Shown one piece after another: positions 9,337 through 18,789 of a stretch of DNA of 64,000 nucleotides (its first letter is position 1; every line of letters begins with the position of its first letter). The position numbers and the translations under genes are program-made. Below the pieces are notes generated by a model. It was not told where the DNA came from. It worked only from the letters and a program-made list of their open reading frames with translations, and did not search any database. The stretch is from Burkholderiales bacterium. GTDB taxonomy: Bacteria > Pseudomonadota > Gammaproteobacteria > Burkholderiales > Burkholderiaceae. Where the stretch lies: positions 62,001-126,000 of the forward strand of contig JAMFSK010000197.1 in assembly GCA_026225235.1 (NCBI GenBank), in the 5' to 3' direction.

Positions 9337-9690
9337 CTAGTTCCAGCACGGCCCCAGTTCACGGACTTCGACGGTGCACCACTCGGCCGCCGGACAGTCC
9401 GCGGCGATCTCGACGGCCTCTTCACGCGTCGCACAGTCGAGCAGCAGGAAGCCGCCGACCATTTCCTTGGCTTCCGCAAACGGCCCGTCGACGAGACGCG
9501 TCTCGCCCTCGCGGACCTGCACGCGCACGGCCTTCGAATCGGAAACGAGCGACTCGGTCGCGCGAAGCACGCCGCGCGACTTGAGGCCGTCGGCAAAGTC
9601 GAGCATGCGCTGGTAGGCCTCGCGGCCCGCCTCGGGGGAGCGCTGCGTGCGCTGGTCTGGGGGTTCGACGATGAGCAACATGTAGGACAT
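9337..9690 (-). CDS. YCII/DGPF-domain protein, second copy
   Basis: A 117-residue YCII-related protein. I start it at the ATG at 9690 (MSYMLLIVEPPD) because the family begins at that strand; the longer open frame upstream has no family similarity. The DGPF signature is at residues 68-71 (TRLVDGPFAEAKEMVGGF). It lies 114 bases upstream of the first DGPF gene on the same strand, giving the order DGPF-DGPF-sigma. The two copies are clearly homologous but diverged, so this is an old duplication or separate recruitment. Confidence 0.87.
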   Translation of the reverse strand: MSYMLLIVEPPDQRTQRSPEAGREAYQRMLDFADGLKSRGVLRATESLVSDSKAVRVQVREGETRLVDGPFAEAKEMVGGFLLLDCATREEAVEIAADCPAAEWCTVEVRELGPCWN

Positions 9691-9853
9691 GGTGTCTCCG
9701 CTGCCATCGGGCGATGGCGTGTCACGCGAGTCTAGCAAGCGAACGTGGCCACGCCAACGCCTCGCGAGGGCCGCAAAAACCCTGTCGTCGACCCGGGATT
9801 CAGGCGCTGCCGACCGGCGGCGCCCTGAACATCGAACTGTTGTATTCGGCAGG

Positions 9854-9859
9854 TACAAT
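9854..9859 (+). promoter_or_regulatory. Candidate -10 element for fbp
   Basis: TACAAT 29 bases before the fbp ATG; a matching -35 is not clear. Confidence 0.3.
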
Positions 9860-9888
9860 CCGGATGATCCCGAGTCACGGAGCCTTCA

Positions 9889-10899
9889 ATGTCCCGCCGC
9901 ACAACGCTTACCCAGTATTTGATCGAGCAGCAACGCGAACACAGCAACATCCCGGGCGACCTGCGCCTGTTGATCGAAGTCGTCGCGCGCGCCTGCAAGG
10001 CGATCGCGCATCACGTCAGCAAGGGCGCCCTGGGCGACGTGCTGGGCTCCGCCGGCAGTGAGAACGTGCAAGGCGAGGTGCAGAAAAAACTCGATGTGCT
10101 GTCCAACGAAATCCTGCTCGAAGCCAATGAATGGGGCGGCAATCTCGCCGCCATGGCGTCGGAGGAACTCGAGCAGATCCATCCGATCCCGAACCGCTAT
10201 CCGAAGGGCGAATATCTGTTGCTGTTCGACCCGCTCGACGGTTCGTCGAATATCGACGTGAACGTGTCGATCGGCACGATCTTCTCAGTGCTGCGATGCC
10301 CGGACGGCGAAAACCCAACCGAGCAGTCCTTCCTGCAGCCCGGCACCCAGCAGGTCGCGGCGGGCTATGCCGTGTATGGCCCGCAGACCGTGCTGGTGCT
10401 CACGACGGGCAATGGCGTGCAGTCGTTCACGCTGGATCGCGAAGTCGGCTCGTGGGTCCTGACCACGCGCAATATGATGATCCCCGAAGACACGCGCGAA
10501 TATGCGATCAATGCGTCGAACGCGCGTCACTGGTATCCGCCGGTCACCCGTTACGTCGGCGAGTTGCTCGACGGTAAGGAGGGCCCGCGTGGTGCCGACT
10601 TCAATATGCGCTGGACGGCCTCGATGGTTGCCGACGTCAACCGGATCCTGATCCGCGGCGGCATATTCCTGTATCCGGCCGACATGCGCGATCGTTCGCG
10701 GCCGGGCCGTCTGCGTCTGCTTTACGAAGCGAACCCGATGGCCTTTATCGTCGAGCAGGCCGGCGGTGCGGCGACCACCGGCAAGACGCGCATCCTCGAC
10801 GTGCAACCGCAGCACCTGCACGAGCGCGTCGCGGTGTTTCTCGGTTCGAAGAATGAAGTCGAGCGCGTCACGGCCTATCACGCTCAAGCCGAGGAATAA
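9889..10899 (+). CDS. fbp: Fructose-1,6-bisphosphatase, class I
   Basis: A 336-residue enzyme that hydrolyses fructose 1,6-bisphosphate to fructose 6-phosphate in gluconeogenesis. The metal-binding motif FDPLDGSSNID is at about residues 113-123, preceded by ASEELEQ, and the C-terminal substrate region RPGRLRLLYEANPMAFIVEQAGG is intact. Length equals the bacterial FBPase I norm. The start MSRRTTLTQYL matches the family. It is convergent with the beta-lactamase-fold hydrolase 36 bases downstream. Confidence 0.95.
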   Translation: MSRRTTLTQYLIEQQREHSNIPGDLRLLIEVVARACKAIAHHVSKGALGDVLGSAGSENVQGEVQKKLDVLSNEILLEANEWGGNLAAMASEELEQIHPIPNRYPKGEYLLLFDPLDGSSNIDVNVSIGTIFSVLRCPDGENPTEQSFLQPGTQQVAAGYAVYGPQTVLVLTTGNGVQSFTLDREVGSWVLTTRNMMIPEDTREYAINASNARHWYPPVTRYVGELLDGKEGPRGADFNMRWTASMVADVNRILIRGGIFLYPADMRDRSRPGRLRLLYEANPMAFIVEQAGGAATTGKTRILDVQPQHLHERVAVFLGSKNEVERVTAYHAQAEE

Positions 10900-10935
10900 A
10901 CCGGCGAGGCGCTCGTCCGCGCACGCGGTCGGGCG

Positions 10936-12147
10936 TCAGTCGTCGATCGCCTCGTAGGCGAGCTTCTCGAACTCGGCAATGATCGGATAGTGTGAAAACG
11001 ATCGCCGCTGGATCATCAGCACCGAGATCATGTCTTCGCGCGGATCGGCCATCCAGCCGGTCCCATATGCCCCGCCCCAGCTGAATGCACCGGCGCTCCG
11101 ATAGCCGAGCAGGCGCTGGCGCGCGGGGTCGTCGACGATCGACACGCCAAGCCCGAAGCCCTGCCCCGCCCAGAAATCGATGCCGAATGTCGGGGTACGA
11201 CGTTCCTCGGCAGACAGCACGTTCGAGGTCATCAGGTCGATCGAACGGTGCGAGAGCAGGCGCACCGACCCAGACCGGCCTCGACCCAGCAGCAGGCGTG
11301 CAAATTTGAGGTAATCCTCCGCGCTCGAGAGCAGGCCTCCACCCCCGCCTTCGAAACGGCCCGGCTGTGCCCAGACGCTTTGCGTCGCGGTGTCCGATAC
11401 CAGCACGCTGCCCGTCGAGTCGTTGAACACGTAGGCGCTGGTCATCCGGTCGGCCTGGTCGGCGCGCAGCAGGAAGGTGGTGTCGTGCATCCCGAGCGGC
11501 TCGAAGATCCGCGTGCGAAAGAACTCACCGAGCGGCATGCCGCTAATGCGCTGGACCACCACGCCGAGCAGATCGGTCGCAACGCTGTAGAACCAGCGCG
11601 CGCCGGGCTGGAACAGCAGCGGGATGGCGGCGAGACGGCGCACGCATTCATCGGTGGTGGCGACCGTGGCAAGGCCGTTGAAGGCCTCTGAATACAGCTT
11701 GGCGATCGAGGGCGGCGCCGTGAAGTCGTAGGCGAGACCGGCGCGATGCGTCATCAAGTCGAAAATCGTGATCGCGCGGTCAGCCGGCACGGTATCGTCA
11801 GCTGCGCTCTCGGGCGTGCGAAGCACGCGCGGCGCGCCGAACTCAGGCAGCCATGTTTGAATCGGCGCGTCGAACGTGAGGCGGCCCTCTTCCATCAACA
11901 TCAGCGCGGCGACCGTCGTGATTGGCTTGGTCATCGACGCAATCCGGAACAGCGAGTCGGGCGTCATCGGCGCGCGCGCCTCAGCGTCGCGATACCCCTG
12001 CGCTTCGAGATGCGCAAGTTCGCCATGCCGGTAAAGCAAAGTCACGAGGCCGGCGACGCCGTTGCCGCCTTGGGCGACATTCACATGCGCCGACATAGCC
12101 TCGCCTATCCGCGCCAGCCGTTCGGTTGAAAACCCTCCTGCTGCCAT
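10936..12147 (-). CDS. Serine hydrolase of the beta-lactamase/EstB fold
   Basis: A 403-residue class C beta-lactamase-like protein. The catalytic SxxK motif is in FRIASMTKPITT (near residue 71) and a GAYGTGW loop near the C-terminus takes the place of the KTG box. There is no signal peptide, so it is most likely a cytoplasmic esterase or peptidase-like hydrolase rather than a resistance enzyme. A good AAGGAGA ribosome site sits before the ATG. The neighbours give no substrate hint. Confidence 0.85.
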   Translation of the reverse strand: MAAGGFSTERLARIGEAMSAHVNVAQGGNGVAGLVTLLYRHGELAHLEAQGYRDAEARAPMTPDSLFRIASMTKPITTVAALMLMEEGRLTFDAPIQTWLPEFGAPRVLRTPESAADDTVPADRAITIFDLMTHRAGLAYDFTAPPSIAKLYSEAFNGLATVATTDECVRRLAAIPLLFQPGARWFYSVATDLLGVVVQRISGMPLGEFFRTRIFEPLGMHDTTFLLRADQADRMTSAYVFNDSTGSVLVSDTATQSVWAQPGRFEGGGGGLLSSAEDYLKFARLLLGRGRSGSVRLLSHRSIDLMTSNVLSAEERRTPTFGIDFWAGQGFGLGVSIVDDPARQRLLGYRSAGAFSWGGAYGTGWMADPREDMISVLMIQRRSFSHYPIIAEFEKLAYEAIDD

Positions 12148-12430
12148 GAACCGTTCTCCTTGTTATTCAGTCTGTTCGCGGGCGGAAGGGGCGGCCATCC
12201 AGCCCTGCGCGAGCGACGCTGCACTGTCCCACGGACGCTCGGCATCCGGCAATAGTACCCGTCGCGAGTGACGCACGCGCGCAGGGGCCACAACCTCCGG
12301 GCCCGATTAAGCGACAATGCGGGTCGGCACCCCCGCACCACCCTGTGCGGCCACCCTTTTTTCGGCCGAGCCGGCGGGACGCCGCGGCGCCCATCGTATT
12401 TACACCCAGCATCAGGCAGCAGGACGATCC

Positions 12431-13498
12431 ATGGAAAGCAAGGCGACACCGCACACGCCGCCCGACACCCCGTTGGCGGACGACCCGATTTTCGAGCAGG
12501 TCCGCCAGGAAGTGGCCCGCATCGGCCGCTCGCATGACCATGCGATGCTCGATCGCCTGCTCGGCGAACTCGATACGCCGATCGTCTTCGTCGATCTGGA
12601 AACCACGGGCGGCAATGCACAGCTCGATCGGATCACCGAGATCGGACTCGTCGAGATCAGCCGCTCGGGCGTCGATACCTGGACGTCGCTGGTCGATCCG
12701 GAACAGATGATCCCACCGTTTATCCAGGACCTGACCGGTATCTCCAACGAGATGGTGCGCGGCCAGCCGGTGTTTGCCGCGTTGGCCGAGGGGCTGGTGG
12801 CACGGCTCGAGGGCAAGTTGTTCGTGGCCCACAACGCGCGCTTCGACTATGGGTTTCTGCAGCGTTCGTTCGACCGCGCGGGCATCCGCTTCGAGGCCGA
12901 CATGTTATGCACGGTGCAGCTCTCGCGCGCGCTCTTTCCCTCTGCGGCGCGACACGGCCTCAGCGCGCTGATCGAGCGCTTCAGTCTCGAACCGCTCGGC
13001 CGGCACCGGGCGCTCGCCGATGCGGACCTGATCTGGCAATTCTGGCAGGTGATTCACACGCACCACCCGGTCGAACGCATCCAGAGCGCCATCTCGTCAC
13101 TGACCCGGCGTACTGAAACAAAGGGGGAGACCCAGGTGGAGACAAAGGTGGATCGGATGAAGGAACTGCGCGATGACGCGATGCGGCAGGACGCAGTGAC
13201 CAGCGTCGCCGGGCAGGCTTCAACGCATGGATCGGACGCGCCTGATGGGCCTGGTGCGCCTGACAGCACTGAAGGGACGGATGTCTCCGATGCGCGCGAC
13301 GCAATTCACCCCGCACTGTCCACCGTATTCGAGTTGACGGGCGAGCAAGCGCCCCCGGACGGCGAAACACAACGCGCCCCAGCGCGAGCACGGGCTCCGC
13401 GGCGTGTCACCGTGGCGCCCGTCGCGCAACTGGCCTTCGAATGGGACGAAGCGGACCTGACGATGCCCGACTCGCCCCCCTTGCCCATCAAGGAATGA
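12431..13498 (+). CDS. DnaQ-like 3'-5' exonuclease (DEDDh)
   Basis: A 355-residue protein with an epsilon-type exonuclease domain at about residues 50-215. The DEDDh residues are seen in VFVDLETTGG (ExoI), VAHNARFDYGFL (ExoII) and HRALADADLIW (ExoIII). The last 130 residues are low-complexity (EGTDVSDARD, RARAPRR) and do not form the GIY-YIG or UvrC-like domain that some DnaQ relatives carry. I use the ATG at 12431; an upstream in-frame start at 12317 adds a proline/alanine-rich stretch with no similarity. The 3' end overlaps the convergent nitroreductase gene by 11 bases. Confidence 0.85.
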   Translation: MESKATPHTPPDTPLADDPIFEQVRQEVARIGRSHDHAMLDRLLGELDTPIVFVDLETTGGNAQLDRITEIGLVEISRSGVDTWTSLVDPEQMIPPFIQDLTGISNEMVRGQPVFAALAEGLVARLEGKLFVAHNARFDYGFLQRSFDRAGIRFEADMLCTVQLSRALFPSAARHGLSALIERFSLEPLGRHRALADADLIWQFWQVIHTHHPVERIQSAISSLTRRTETKGETQVETKVDRMKELRDDAMRQDAVTSVAGQASTHGSDAPDGPGAPDSTEGTDVSDARDAIHPALSTVFELTGEQAPPDGETQRAPARARAPRRVTVAPVAQLAFEWDEADLTMPDSPPLPIKE

Positions 13499-14081
13499 AC
13501 TTGCCTTCCGAAGCGATTTCGGCGAGCGGCTTGCGCGGGCTCGGCGATTCACGTTCCTGCATCTGCTCGGACAGCAGCGACTTGTCGCCCTGCTTGCCGA
13601 TCGCGATGGCGGCTTCGACTGCATAGTTGTCCGGCAGACCCAGCTCGCTGCGGATCTTGTCCTTATGGATCCCGGCCATCCCGTGTGCGGGCCAGCCCGA
13701 TGCCGATGCCTGCAAGGCGAGATAGCCCCACGCCGCGCCCGCGTCGAACGAGTGCGTCGGCCACGGCACTTCAGTGGACGCACCCGGTGGCAACGCCGTC
13801 GTCTTCGAAATCGCGATCACGATTGCCGAGGCGTTCTTCGCCCACGACTGGTTGAACTCGTTGAGAAAACCTAAGAACTGATCCCAATGCGCCGTGTTGC
13901 GCCGCGCATAGATAAAGCGCCAGGGTTGCGCGTTGTACGACGATGGCGCCCAGCGTGCGGCTTCGAGCAGCGACTTCAGCGTGGTTTCCGGAATCTCTTC
14001 GCCGCTGTATGCACGCGGCGACCACCGCTCGAGAAACTGCTTGTCGATCGGATGGTCGGCGGTGCGCGAATTTGTGCTCAT
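13488..14081 (-). CDS. Nitroreductase family protein
   Basis: A 197-residue FMN-dependent oxidoreductase of the nitroreductase fold. It begins RTADHPIDKQFLERWSPRAYSGEEIP and has the flavin-contact block EAARWAPSSYNAQPWRFIYA (residues about 39-58) and the C-terminal AIAIGKQGDKSLL segment. Substrates of the family include nitroaromatics and quinones; none can be inferred here. Its stop overlaps the convergent exonuclease gene. There is no obvious operon partner. Confidence 0.88.
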   Translation of the reverse strand: MSTNSRTADHPIDKQFLERWSPRAYSGEEIPETTLKSLLEAARWAPSSYNAQPWRFIYARRNTAHWDQFLGFLNEFNQSWAKNASAIVIAISKTTALPPGASTEVPWPTHSFDAGAAWGYLALQASASGWPAHGMAGIHKDKIRSELGLPDNYAVEAAIAIGKQGDKSLLSEQMQERESPSPRKPLAEIASEGKFIP

Positions 14082-14255
14082 GCGTATGTCCTGTGGTCAT
14101 CGATGGAAAGCGACCGGCGAGCCACACATCGAGCCGCCCGGTGATTCAGAGGGCAAGGTGTGCGGGCCTCGCGGCAGTGTCGGGCCGTCGCGGCTGCGCA
14201 CCGCGACGTCTTTGCATGGTACCTGCTCGGTCGTTTTCCTGTTGAAACCCGACGC

Positions 14256-14900
14256 TCAGAAGCGATAGGTCACACCCACCTTGACGATCGGGTAAAACTT
14301 GTACTTGTCGACCTTGTCGCGAACCTGTTGCTCTTCGGCTGACACGTTCTCAGGACCGGCGGCCGCTGCGATATTGGCGGGCACATCGAAGTCGACAGTC
14401 GGCTTCCCATAGGCCACGCCAAGATCGGCGAACACCGAGAAGCCCTTTTGAGCCACCGGAGTGTGTCCAAGGCCGATACCGAGGTAGGGGCGCACAGTCG
14501 GCAGCTTGACCTTCGCGTTCACCGACTCGCCCGTATTGACGACGACCCCGTTGATGTCGACGCTGCCTTCGGTCGTGCCATCGAGATGATCGTTGCCGAT
14601 GAGCACACCCGCGGTAAAGCGAAACGACACCAGGGCCGGCATCGGAAACACGTCTGCATACAGGCCCCCGTGCAACAGCTTGAGATGGGCATCGTAGTGG
14701 TTGTCGCCGGCGTCGAAGCCATGCGACAACGCAAAGCCATTGAACTCGCCGCGCACATTGAAATTCTGTCCGAGCGGACGCGCATAGCCGATGCCCACGC
14801 CTTCCGTACCGACCTGCCCATAGAGTTCGTCGGCCTGCGCGGCGGGCAGGGTGAAACCCAGCAGACCGGCGAGCCCGGCTGCAAGGACAATCTTGTTCAT
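14256..14900 (-). CDS. Outer-membrane beta-barrel protein
   Basis: A 214-residue exported protein. The ATG at 14900 (MNKIVLAAGLAGLLGF) is chosen because it starts a normal signal peptide ending AAQADE and is preceded by AGGGAAG; an upstream frame start adds 11 residues that spoil the signal. The mature part alternates hydrophobic and polar residues (GVGIGYARPLGQNFNVRGEF, LYADVFPMPALVSFRFTAG) and ends in VGVTYRF, with the terminal phenylalanine used for barrel insertion. It is probably an 8-strand porin-like barrel. The function is unknown. Confidence 0.8.
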   Translation of the reverse strand: MNKIVLAAGLAGLLGFTLPAAQADELYGQVGTEGVGIGYARPLGQNFNVRGEFNGFALSHGFDAGDNHYDAHLKLLHGGLYADVFPMPALVSFRFTAGVLIGNDHLDGTTEGSVDINGVVVNTGESVNAKVKLPTVRPYLGIGLGHTPVAQKGFSVFADLGVAYGKPTVDFDVPANIAAAAGPENVSAEEQQVRDKVDKYKFYPIVKVGVTYRF

Positions 14901-15391
14901 GGTCTTCCCTGGAAACGTTTTTTTATAAGCCACGCATCGCAGGGCTTCTATCCCCTACCCCTTCTCGCGATGCGACTCTGCGATGCAACGCGGCGGTACT
15001 TCACCGCGCCGCACCTCTATAACGGCGCTCGAAGAACGTTCTTGAACGGGCACGGCCGATTCGTAATCCGGCGTAACCGACGCGATCAGACAGGAGGGCA
15101 AGAGGATCCGACGTGCCGGTCAGAAGGGGGACGGCTCGCGGCAAAGCACGCTGAAACTTCGTGTGGATCGAGCGAAGAACCGAAAGACAGGGCCTGCGTG
15201 ACGGTTACGGCCCGAAGAGGTGATTCAAATCCGTTACGTTTTTCTCAGACGGCATGCACTGGCCCACGCCCGAGCCCTGTACATGCACGGTTAGCGCGGC
15301 CTGGAACAGATCGTGCATTAGAGGATATGACGGCCCGCTTGGCCGGCCTGCCGGTCAGCGTGAGCGGCCAGGATCTACCAGGGGAATAATC
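14901..15391. other. Intergenic region without a recognised gene
   Basis: About 490 bases between divergent genes. Open frames that cross it overlap real genes antisense and lack family similarity. I see no tRNA, riboswitch or strong hairpin. It presumably holds the promoters of both flanking genes. Confidence 0.5.
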
Positions 15392-15718
15392 ATGACAATG
15401 CAAGCCCAGCCGAACCAGGACGCAGAGCAAAAATTTCGTTGCATGCTCGACAAGCTGCTCGACTTCCCGCGCTGGACCGCGAAGCAGCAGCTCGAGCTCG
15501 AGATGGCACGCGATGCCGCAAACACCATGCTGCATGTCGCAGAAGGCATGCGTCGAAGCACCCCTGACACCCTCGTCGCCCTGCGCGTGCTGAGGCTAGC
15601 CAAGGCGGTGGATTATGTATTGACGGCGCTGGCCGCCCAGCGCGATATCCGCCCGGCCACGCTGCGTGCGGTGTTCAATCTCGCGGGCCTGCCGGTCGAT
15701 CCGACCTACGGACGCTGA
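15392..15718 (+). CDS. Conserved-type small cytoplasmic protein, unknown function
   Basis: A 108-residue protein that I do not recognise. It starts at an ATG preceded by GGGGAATAATC, which gives a usable ribosome site. It has no signal peptide or membrane segment. The sequence is mainly helical and Ala/Leu/Arg-rich (QQLELEMARDAANTML, LRVLRLAKAVDYVL). Codon use has high third-position GC like its neighbours, which supports it being real. It faces the PH-like membrane protein gene convergently. Confidence 0.65.
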   Translation: MTMQAQPNQDAEQKFRCMLDKLLDFPRWTAKQQLELEMARDAANTMLHVAEGMRRSTPDTLVALRVLRLAKAVDYVLTALAAQRDIRPATLRAVFNLAGLPVDPTYGR

Positions 15719-15813
15719 AAAAATCGCGCGATGTTACGGAGCGGTGTTACGTGACCCTCGCGCGACATGGGGCGCAAAGCGGATCAGATGTCCGGCTGGC
15801 GCACCCCATGGCC

Positions 15814-16527
15814 TCAGGCCTGCGCGGTCGCCGGAGTGGGTTCCCAGCCTCGAACGCGGGTCGCTTCGAGGTGGACCTCGCCCGGGATGCCGGTCGGCGC
15901 CGCATGCAGGCGCATGCCGTCGGGCAGCATCGGTGACTTAGGCGTATGGGAGCTGACCATCTTCGCGAGCAGAGCCCAAAGCACGGGATTCTGCACGGTG
16001 AAGTGATAAGGGCGTCGTCGTCGGGCGGTGTGAACCGCCAGCGTATCCGAGGTGCCGCGAATGCCGATCACGTCGTCGAACATGATATTGGTCGAGCGCG
16101 CCGCCGACATGAACACCAGCCGCTGGTTCGTCAGGAACAGCTCACCCCCGCCTACCGGATGGGCCATATCGGCACTGCCATCCCCCGAATTCACCTTGAT
16201 CGGCGCGACCTTGAGCCGGGGCCGCCTGAGCGTGCGCCGGCGTGCGCGCAGACGCGCGGCGCGTGCGGTCATCACTTCGTACTGGGTGCAATGCTCGAAG
16301 AGCAGGCTGAACTCGCCGTCCGTGACCTTGAGATTGACCGCAGGCACCAACGGGAACGCCCGTGTCTTGTTGAGCTCATCGATATAACTGCATGCCGCCG
16401 ACGTTTGCGCGAACGCGCGCGCACGTCGTTGCTGATCGGTCCGGGCTGCTTTGCGACGCTGTTCACGCACCGACAATCCAGCCAGGGCCGCGAACGCAAT
16501 CGCAAGGATTGCTAGAAAAGTAGCCAT
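15814..16527 (-). CDS. Membrane-anchored protein with a bacterial PH/GRAM-like domain
   Basis: A 237-residue protein. I place the start at 16527 (MATFLAILAIAFAALAG), where one N-terminal transmembrane helix is followed by basic residues (REQRRKAARTDQQRR), so the bulk is cytoplasmic. Residues about 135-190 (GGGELFLTNQRLVFMS, TNIMFDDVIGIRG) resemble the beta-strand pattern of bacterial PH-like domains. I do not recognise a named family and cannot give a ligand. It is a single gene; the longer open frame upstream lacks membrane or domain similarity. Confidence 0.65.
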   Translation of the reverse strand: MATFLAILAIAFAALAGLSVREQRRKAARTDQQRRARAFAQTSAACSYIDELNKTRAFPLVPAVNLKVTDGEFSLLFEHCTQYEVMTARAARLRARRRTLRRPRLKVAPIKVNSGDGSADMAHPVGGGELFLTNQRLVFMSAARSTNIMFDDVIGIRGTSDTLAVHTARRRRPYHFTVQNPVLWALLAKMVSSHTPKSPMLPDGMRLHAAPTGIPGEVHLEATRVRGWEPTPATAQA

Positions 16528-16891
16528 GCCAAACCCTCCACAGGTCGCGGTAACGACCCCGTGCCAGCGCCATCGTAACGGCTCAAAATGCCTTTTTATG
16601 TGGGATGCCGAACACTGGTTCGGTATTTTCAGCAATTGATCCGCTGAAACCACGCTTTCTGGCGATAAAACCCAGATTACACGGCCGGAAAACGCTGAAT
16701 CGACTCACCACCGCCCGCAACGTGCAGCATAGTCCATGGTACGGGCCACTCCCGCTGCGCATGCGCGCTACCGCACGGGACGTGTATCGCTTTCGAAACG
16801 TCCCGGGCCGCATGCGCTCGCCACTTTCCCGGATGCGGGACTGGAGCAGTCGCTACAATAGCGGCTTTCCCGCCGCCCTCGCCGCTCATTC
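16528..16891. other. Divergent promoter region
   Basis: About 360 bases between the PH-like gene and the MFS exporter. A TACAAT at 16854-16859 lies 33 bases before the exporter ATG and could be its -10 element; a short TCCCG-GATG-CGGGA hairpin lies just upstream. No gene is seen. Confidence 0.4.
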
Positions 16892-18256
16892 ATGTCCCAC
16901 CCCGACGGACTTCCGATCCCGCGCCGCTATTGGGCGCTGCTCGCGCTCGCGCTCGGCACCACGCTTGCCGTCCTCGACGGCGCCATCGCCAATATCGCGC
17001 TGCCGACCATCGCGCGGGAACTGCATTCGGACCCGGCCACCTCGATCTGGGTCGTCAATGCGTACCAGATGGTCATCATGATCACGTTGCTGCCGCTCGC
17101 CTCGCTCGCTGAACGCGTGGGCTACCGGCGCATTTACCTGGGCGGCCTCGCGCTCTTCACGGTGGCCTCGCTCGGCTGCGCGCTGTCGCATACCCTCGCG
17201 ACCTTGACGGCCGCGCGCGTGGTACAGGGTTTAGGCGCCGCGGGACTGATGAGCGTCAACATCGCCGTCCTGCGTTCGATCTTTCCGGCCCGGCTGCTGG
17301 GCCAGGGGGTGGCGATCAATGCGAGCATCGTCGCGGTATCGTCGGCGATCGGACCGACGATCGCCTCGGGGATTCTTTCCATCGCCAACTGGAACTGGCT
17401 CTTCGCGGTGAATGTCCCCATTGGCGTCGTCGCGCTGCTAGTGGGCCTGCGCGCAATGCCCAACAATGAAGTCCACAACCGGCCGTACGACTACCTGAGC
17501 GCGGTGCTCAATGCGTTTACCTTCGGCCTCGCCATTCTCGCCGTCGACGGGCTCGGTCATCCTGGCGGACGCAACTGGGTCATTGCCGAATTCGCCGGCG
17601 CCATTCTCATCGGCATCGTCTTTGTGCGACGCCAGTTGTCGCAGCCCGCGCCCTTATTGCCTGTCGATCTGTTACGCATTCCGATGTTCGCCATGGCGAT
17701 CGGCACCTCGGTCTGCGCGTTCACCTCGCAGATGCTCGCCTTCGTTTCGCTTCCCTTCTATTTGCAGGATGCACTCGGCCGCTCGCAGGTCGAAACGGGC
17801 TTGCTGATGACGCCCTGGCCCCTGACGATCGTCGTGATTGCGCCGATCGCCGGACGCCTGTCGGATCGGGTGCCAGCCGGTGTCCTGGGCGGGATCGGGC
17901 TGTTTTCGTTCGCAGCGGGCCTCGCGCTGCTCGCCATGTTGCCCGCGCATCCATCGGCCTTCGACATCGTCTGGCGCATGGCGATCTGCGGCTTCGGCTA
18001 TGGCATGTTCCAGACGCCGAACAATCGCGCAATCCTGTCGTCGGCGCCGCGCGAGCGCACCGGCGGCGCGAGCGGCATGCTCGGCACCGCGCGGCTGACC
18101 GGCCAGACTTTCGGCGCGGCGCTCGTTGCGCTGATTTTCGGCACGGTGCCGGGGCACGGCACGACGGTGACGCTGGTGGTCGGCGCGTGTTTCGCCGCGG
18201 CCGCGGCGATCGTTAGTCTCGGGCGGCTCGCCAACCGGTCCGTCGCGACGGCCTGA
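16892..18256 (+). CDS. MFS multidrug exporter, DHA2 (EmrB/QacA-like) family
   Basis: A 454-residue integral membrane protein. It starts with a first helix ALLALALGTTLAVLDGAIANIALPTIAREL, whose LDGAIANIALP is the DHA2 motif, then has the family loop LAERVGYRRIYLGG (motif A) and ARVVQGLGAAGLMSVN (motif C region). I count 13-14 hydrophobic segments. It would export drugs or small hydrophobic compounds using the proton gradient. No membrane fusion partner or regulator is adjacent, so this is a stand-alone exporter. Codon use matches the neighbours. Confidence 0.9.
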   Translation: MSHPDGLPIPRRYWALLALALGTTLAVLDGAIANIALPTIARELHSDPATSIWVVNAYQMVIMITLLPLASLAERVGYRRIYLGGLALFTVASLGCALSHTLATLTAARVVQGLGAAGLMSVNIAVLRSIFPARLLGQGVAINASIVAVSSAIGPTIASGILSIANWNWLFAVNVPIGVVALLVGLRAMPNNEVHNRPYDYLSAVLNAFTFGLAILAVDGLGHPGGRNWVIAEFAGAILIGIVFVRRQLSQPAPLLPVDLLRIPMFAMAIGTSVCAFTSQMLAFVSLPFYLQDALGRSQVETGLLMTPWPLTIVVIAPIAGRLSDRVPAGVLGGIGLFSFAAGLALLAMLPAHPSAFDIVWRMAICGFGYGMFQTPNNRAILSSAPRERTGGASGMLGTARLTGQTFGAALVALIFGTVPGHGTTVTLVVGACFAAAAAIVSLGRLANRSVATA

Positions 18257-18789
18257 ACCGCCGCGTCGGCGCGCGTCAAAAAACGCGCAATCCGCAACGT
18301 CCGCGGACACTTTTTGAATGGGGCGGGGCCCGGTCGCGTTCCCGCCGCTTTCCTGCTGCATTCCTGCTGCTTTCCCGCCCTTTTTCACGCGCTTCACGCG
18401 TTTAGTTTGCCGCATCGCGACAGGCCAAAAAACCACTAAACATTTGACGCCGTCCGACGTCATGCTGCCATGCACCGCAGCGCCCGGACATGCCAAACGT
18501 CAATGTTTCAACTCCTTATCGTTTTCTGCCAGCCGCGCCCCCCCCCTCACGGCAAGGCCCGCGCGTGGGCGGGAGACGATCATTGGCATGGCCCTTGCTC
18601 GATCTCAGTACGCGATTCGACGAGACGAAATGCCGTGCATTGACTAAAGTGAAACCAGCGGCGTAACACTGGGAATGAAGCGCAAGTTTGATGTAAGCAT
18701 GTCGTCGCGCGAAACATCAGAACAATGGCAGTTCGGCAGGACGCCGTCGGGGTCGCTGGCTACTTAATCTGGTAAGCGAGGCCATCATC
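18257..18789. other. Intergenic region holding a sigma-54 promoter
   Basis: About 530 bases after the exporter. The first half has no recognisable element. The second half holds the -24/-12 motif at 18584-18599 that points at the small gene at 18790, leaving a leader of about 180 bases. Confidence 0.5.
18584..18599 (+). promoter_or_regulatory. Sigma-54 (-24/-12) promoter
   Basis: TGGCATG-GCCC-TTGCT matches the consensus TGGCACG-N4-TTGCA/T with one difference in the -24 block. The invariant GG (18585-18586) and GC (18597-18598) are exactly 10 bases apart. Transcription would start near 18610. Confidence 0.75.

Noticed and set aside
14448..15389. 313-codon plus-strand open frame across 14.4-15.4 kb
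   Set aside because: It is antisense to the outer-membrane protein gene for half its length, lacks any family similarity and has basic, low-complexity composition.
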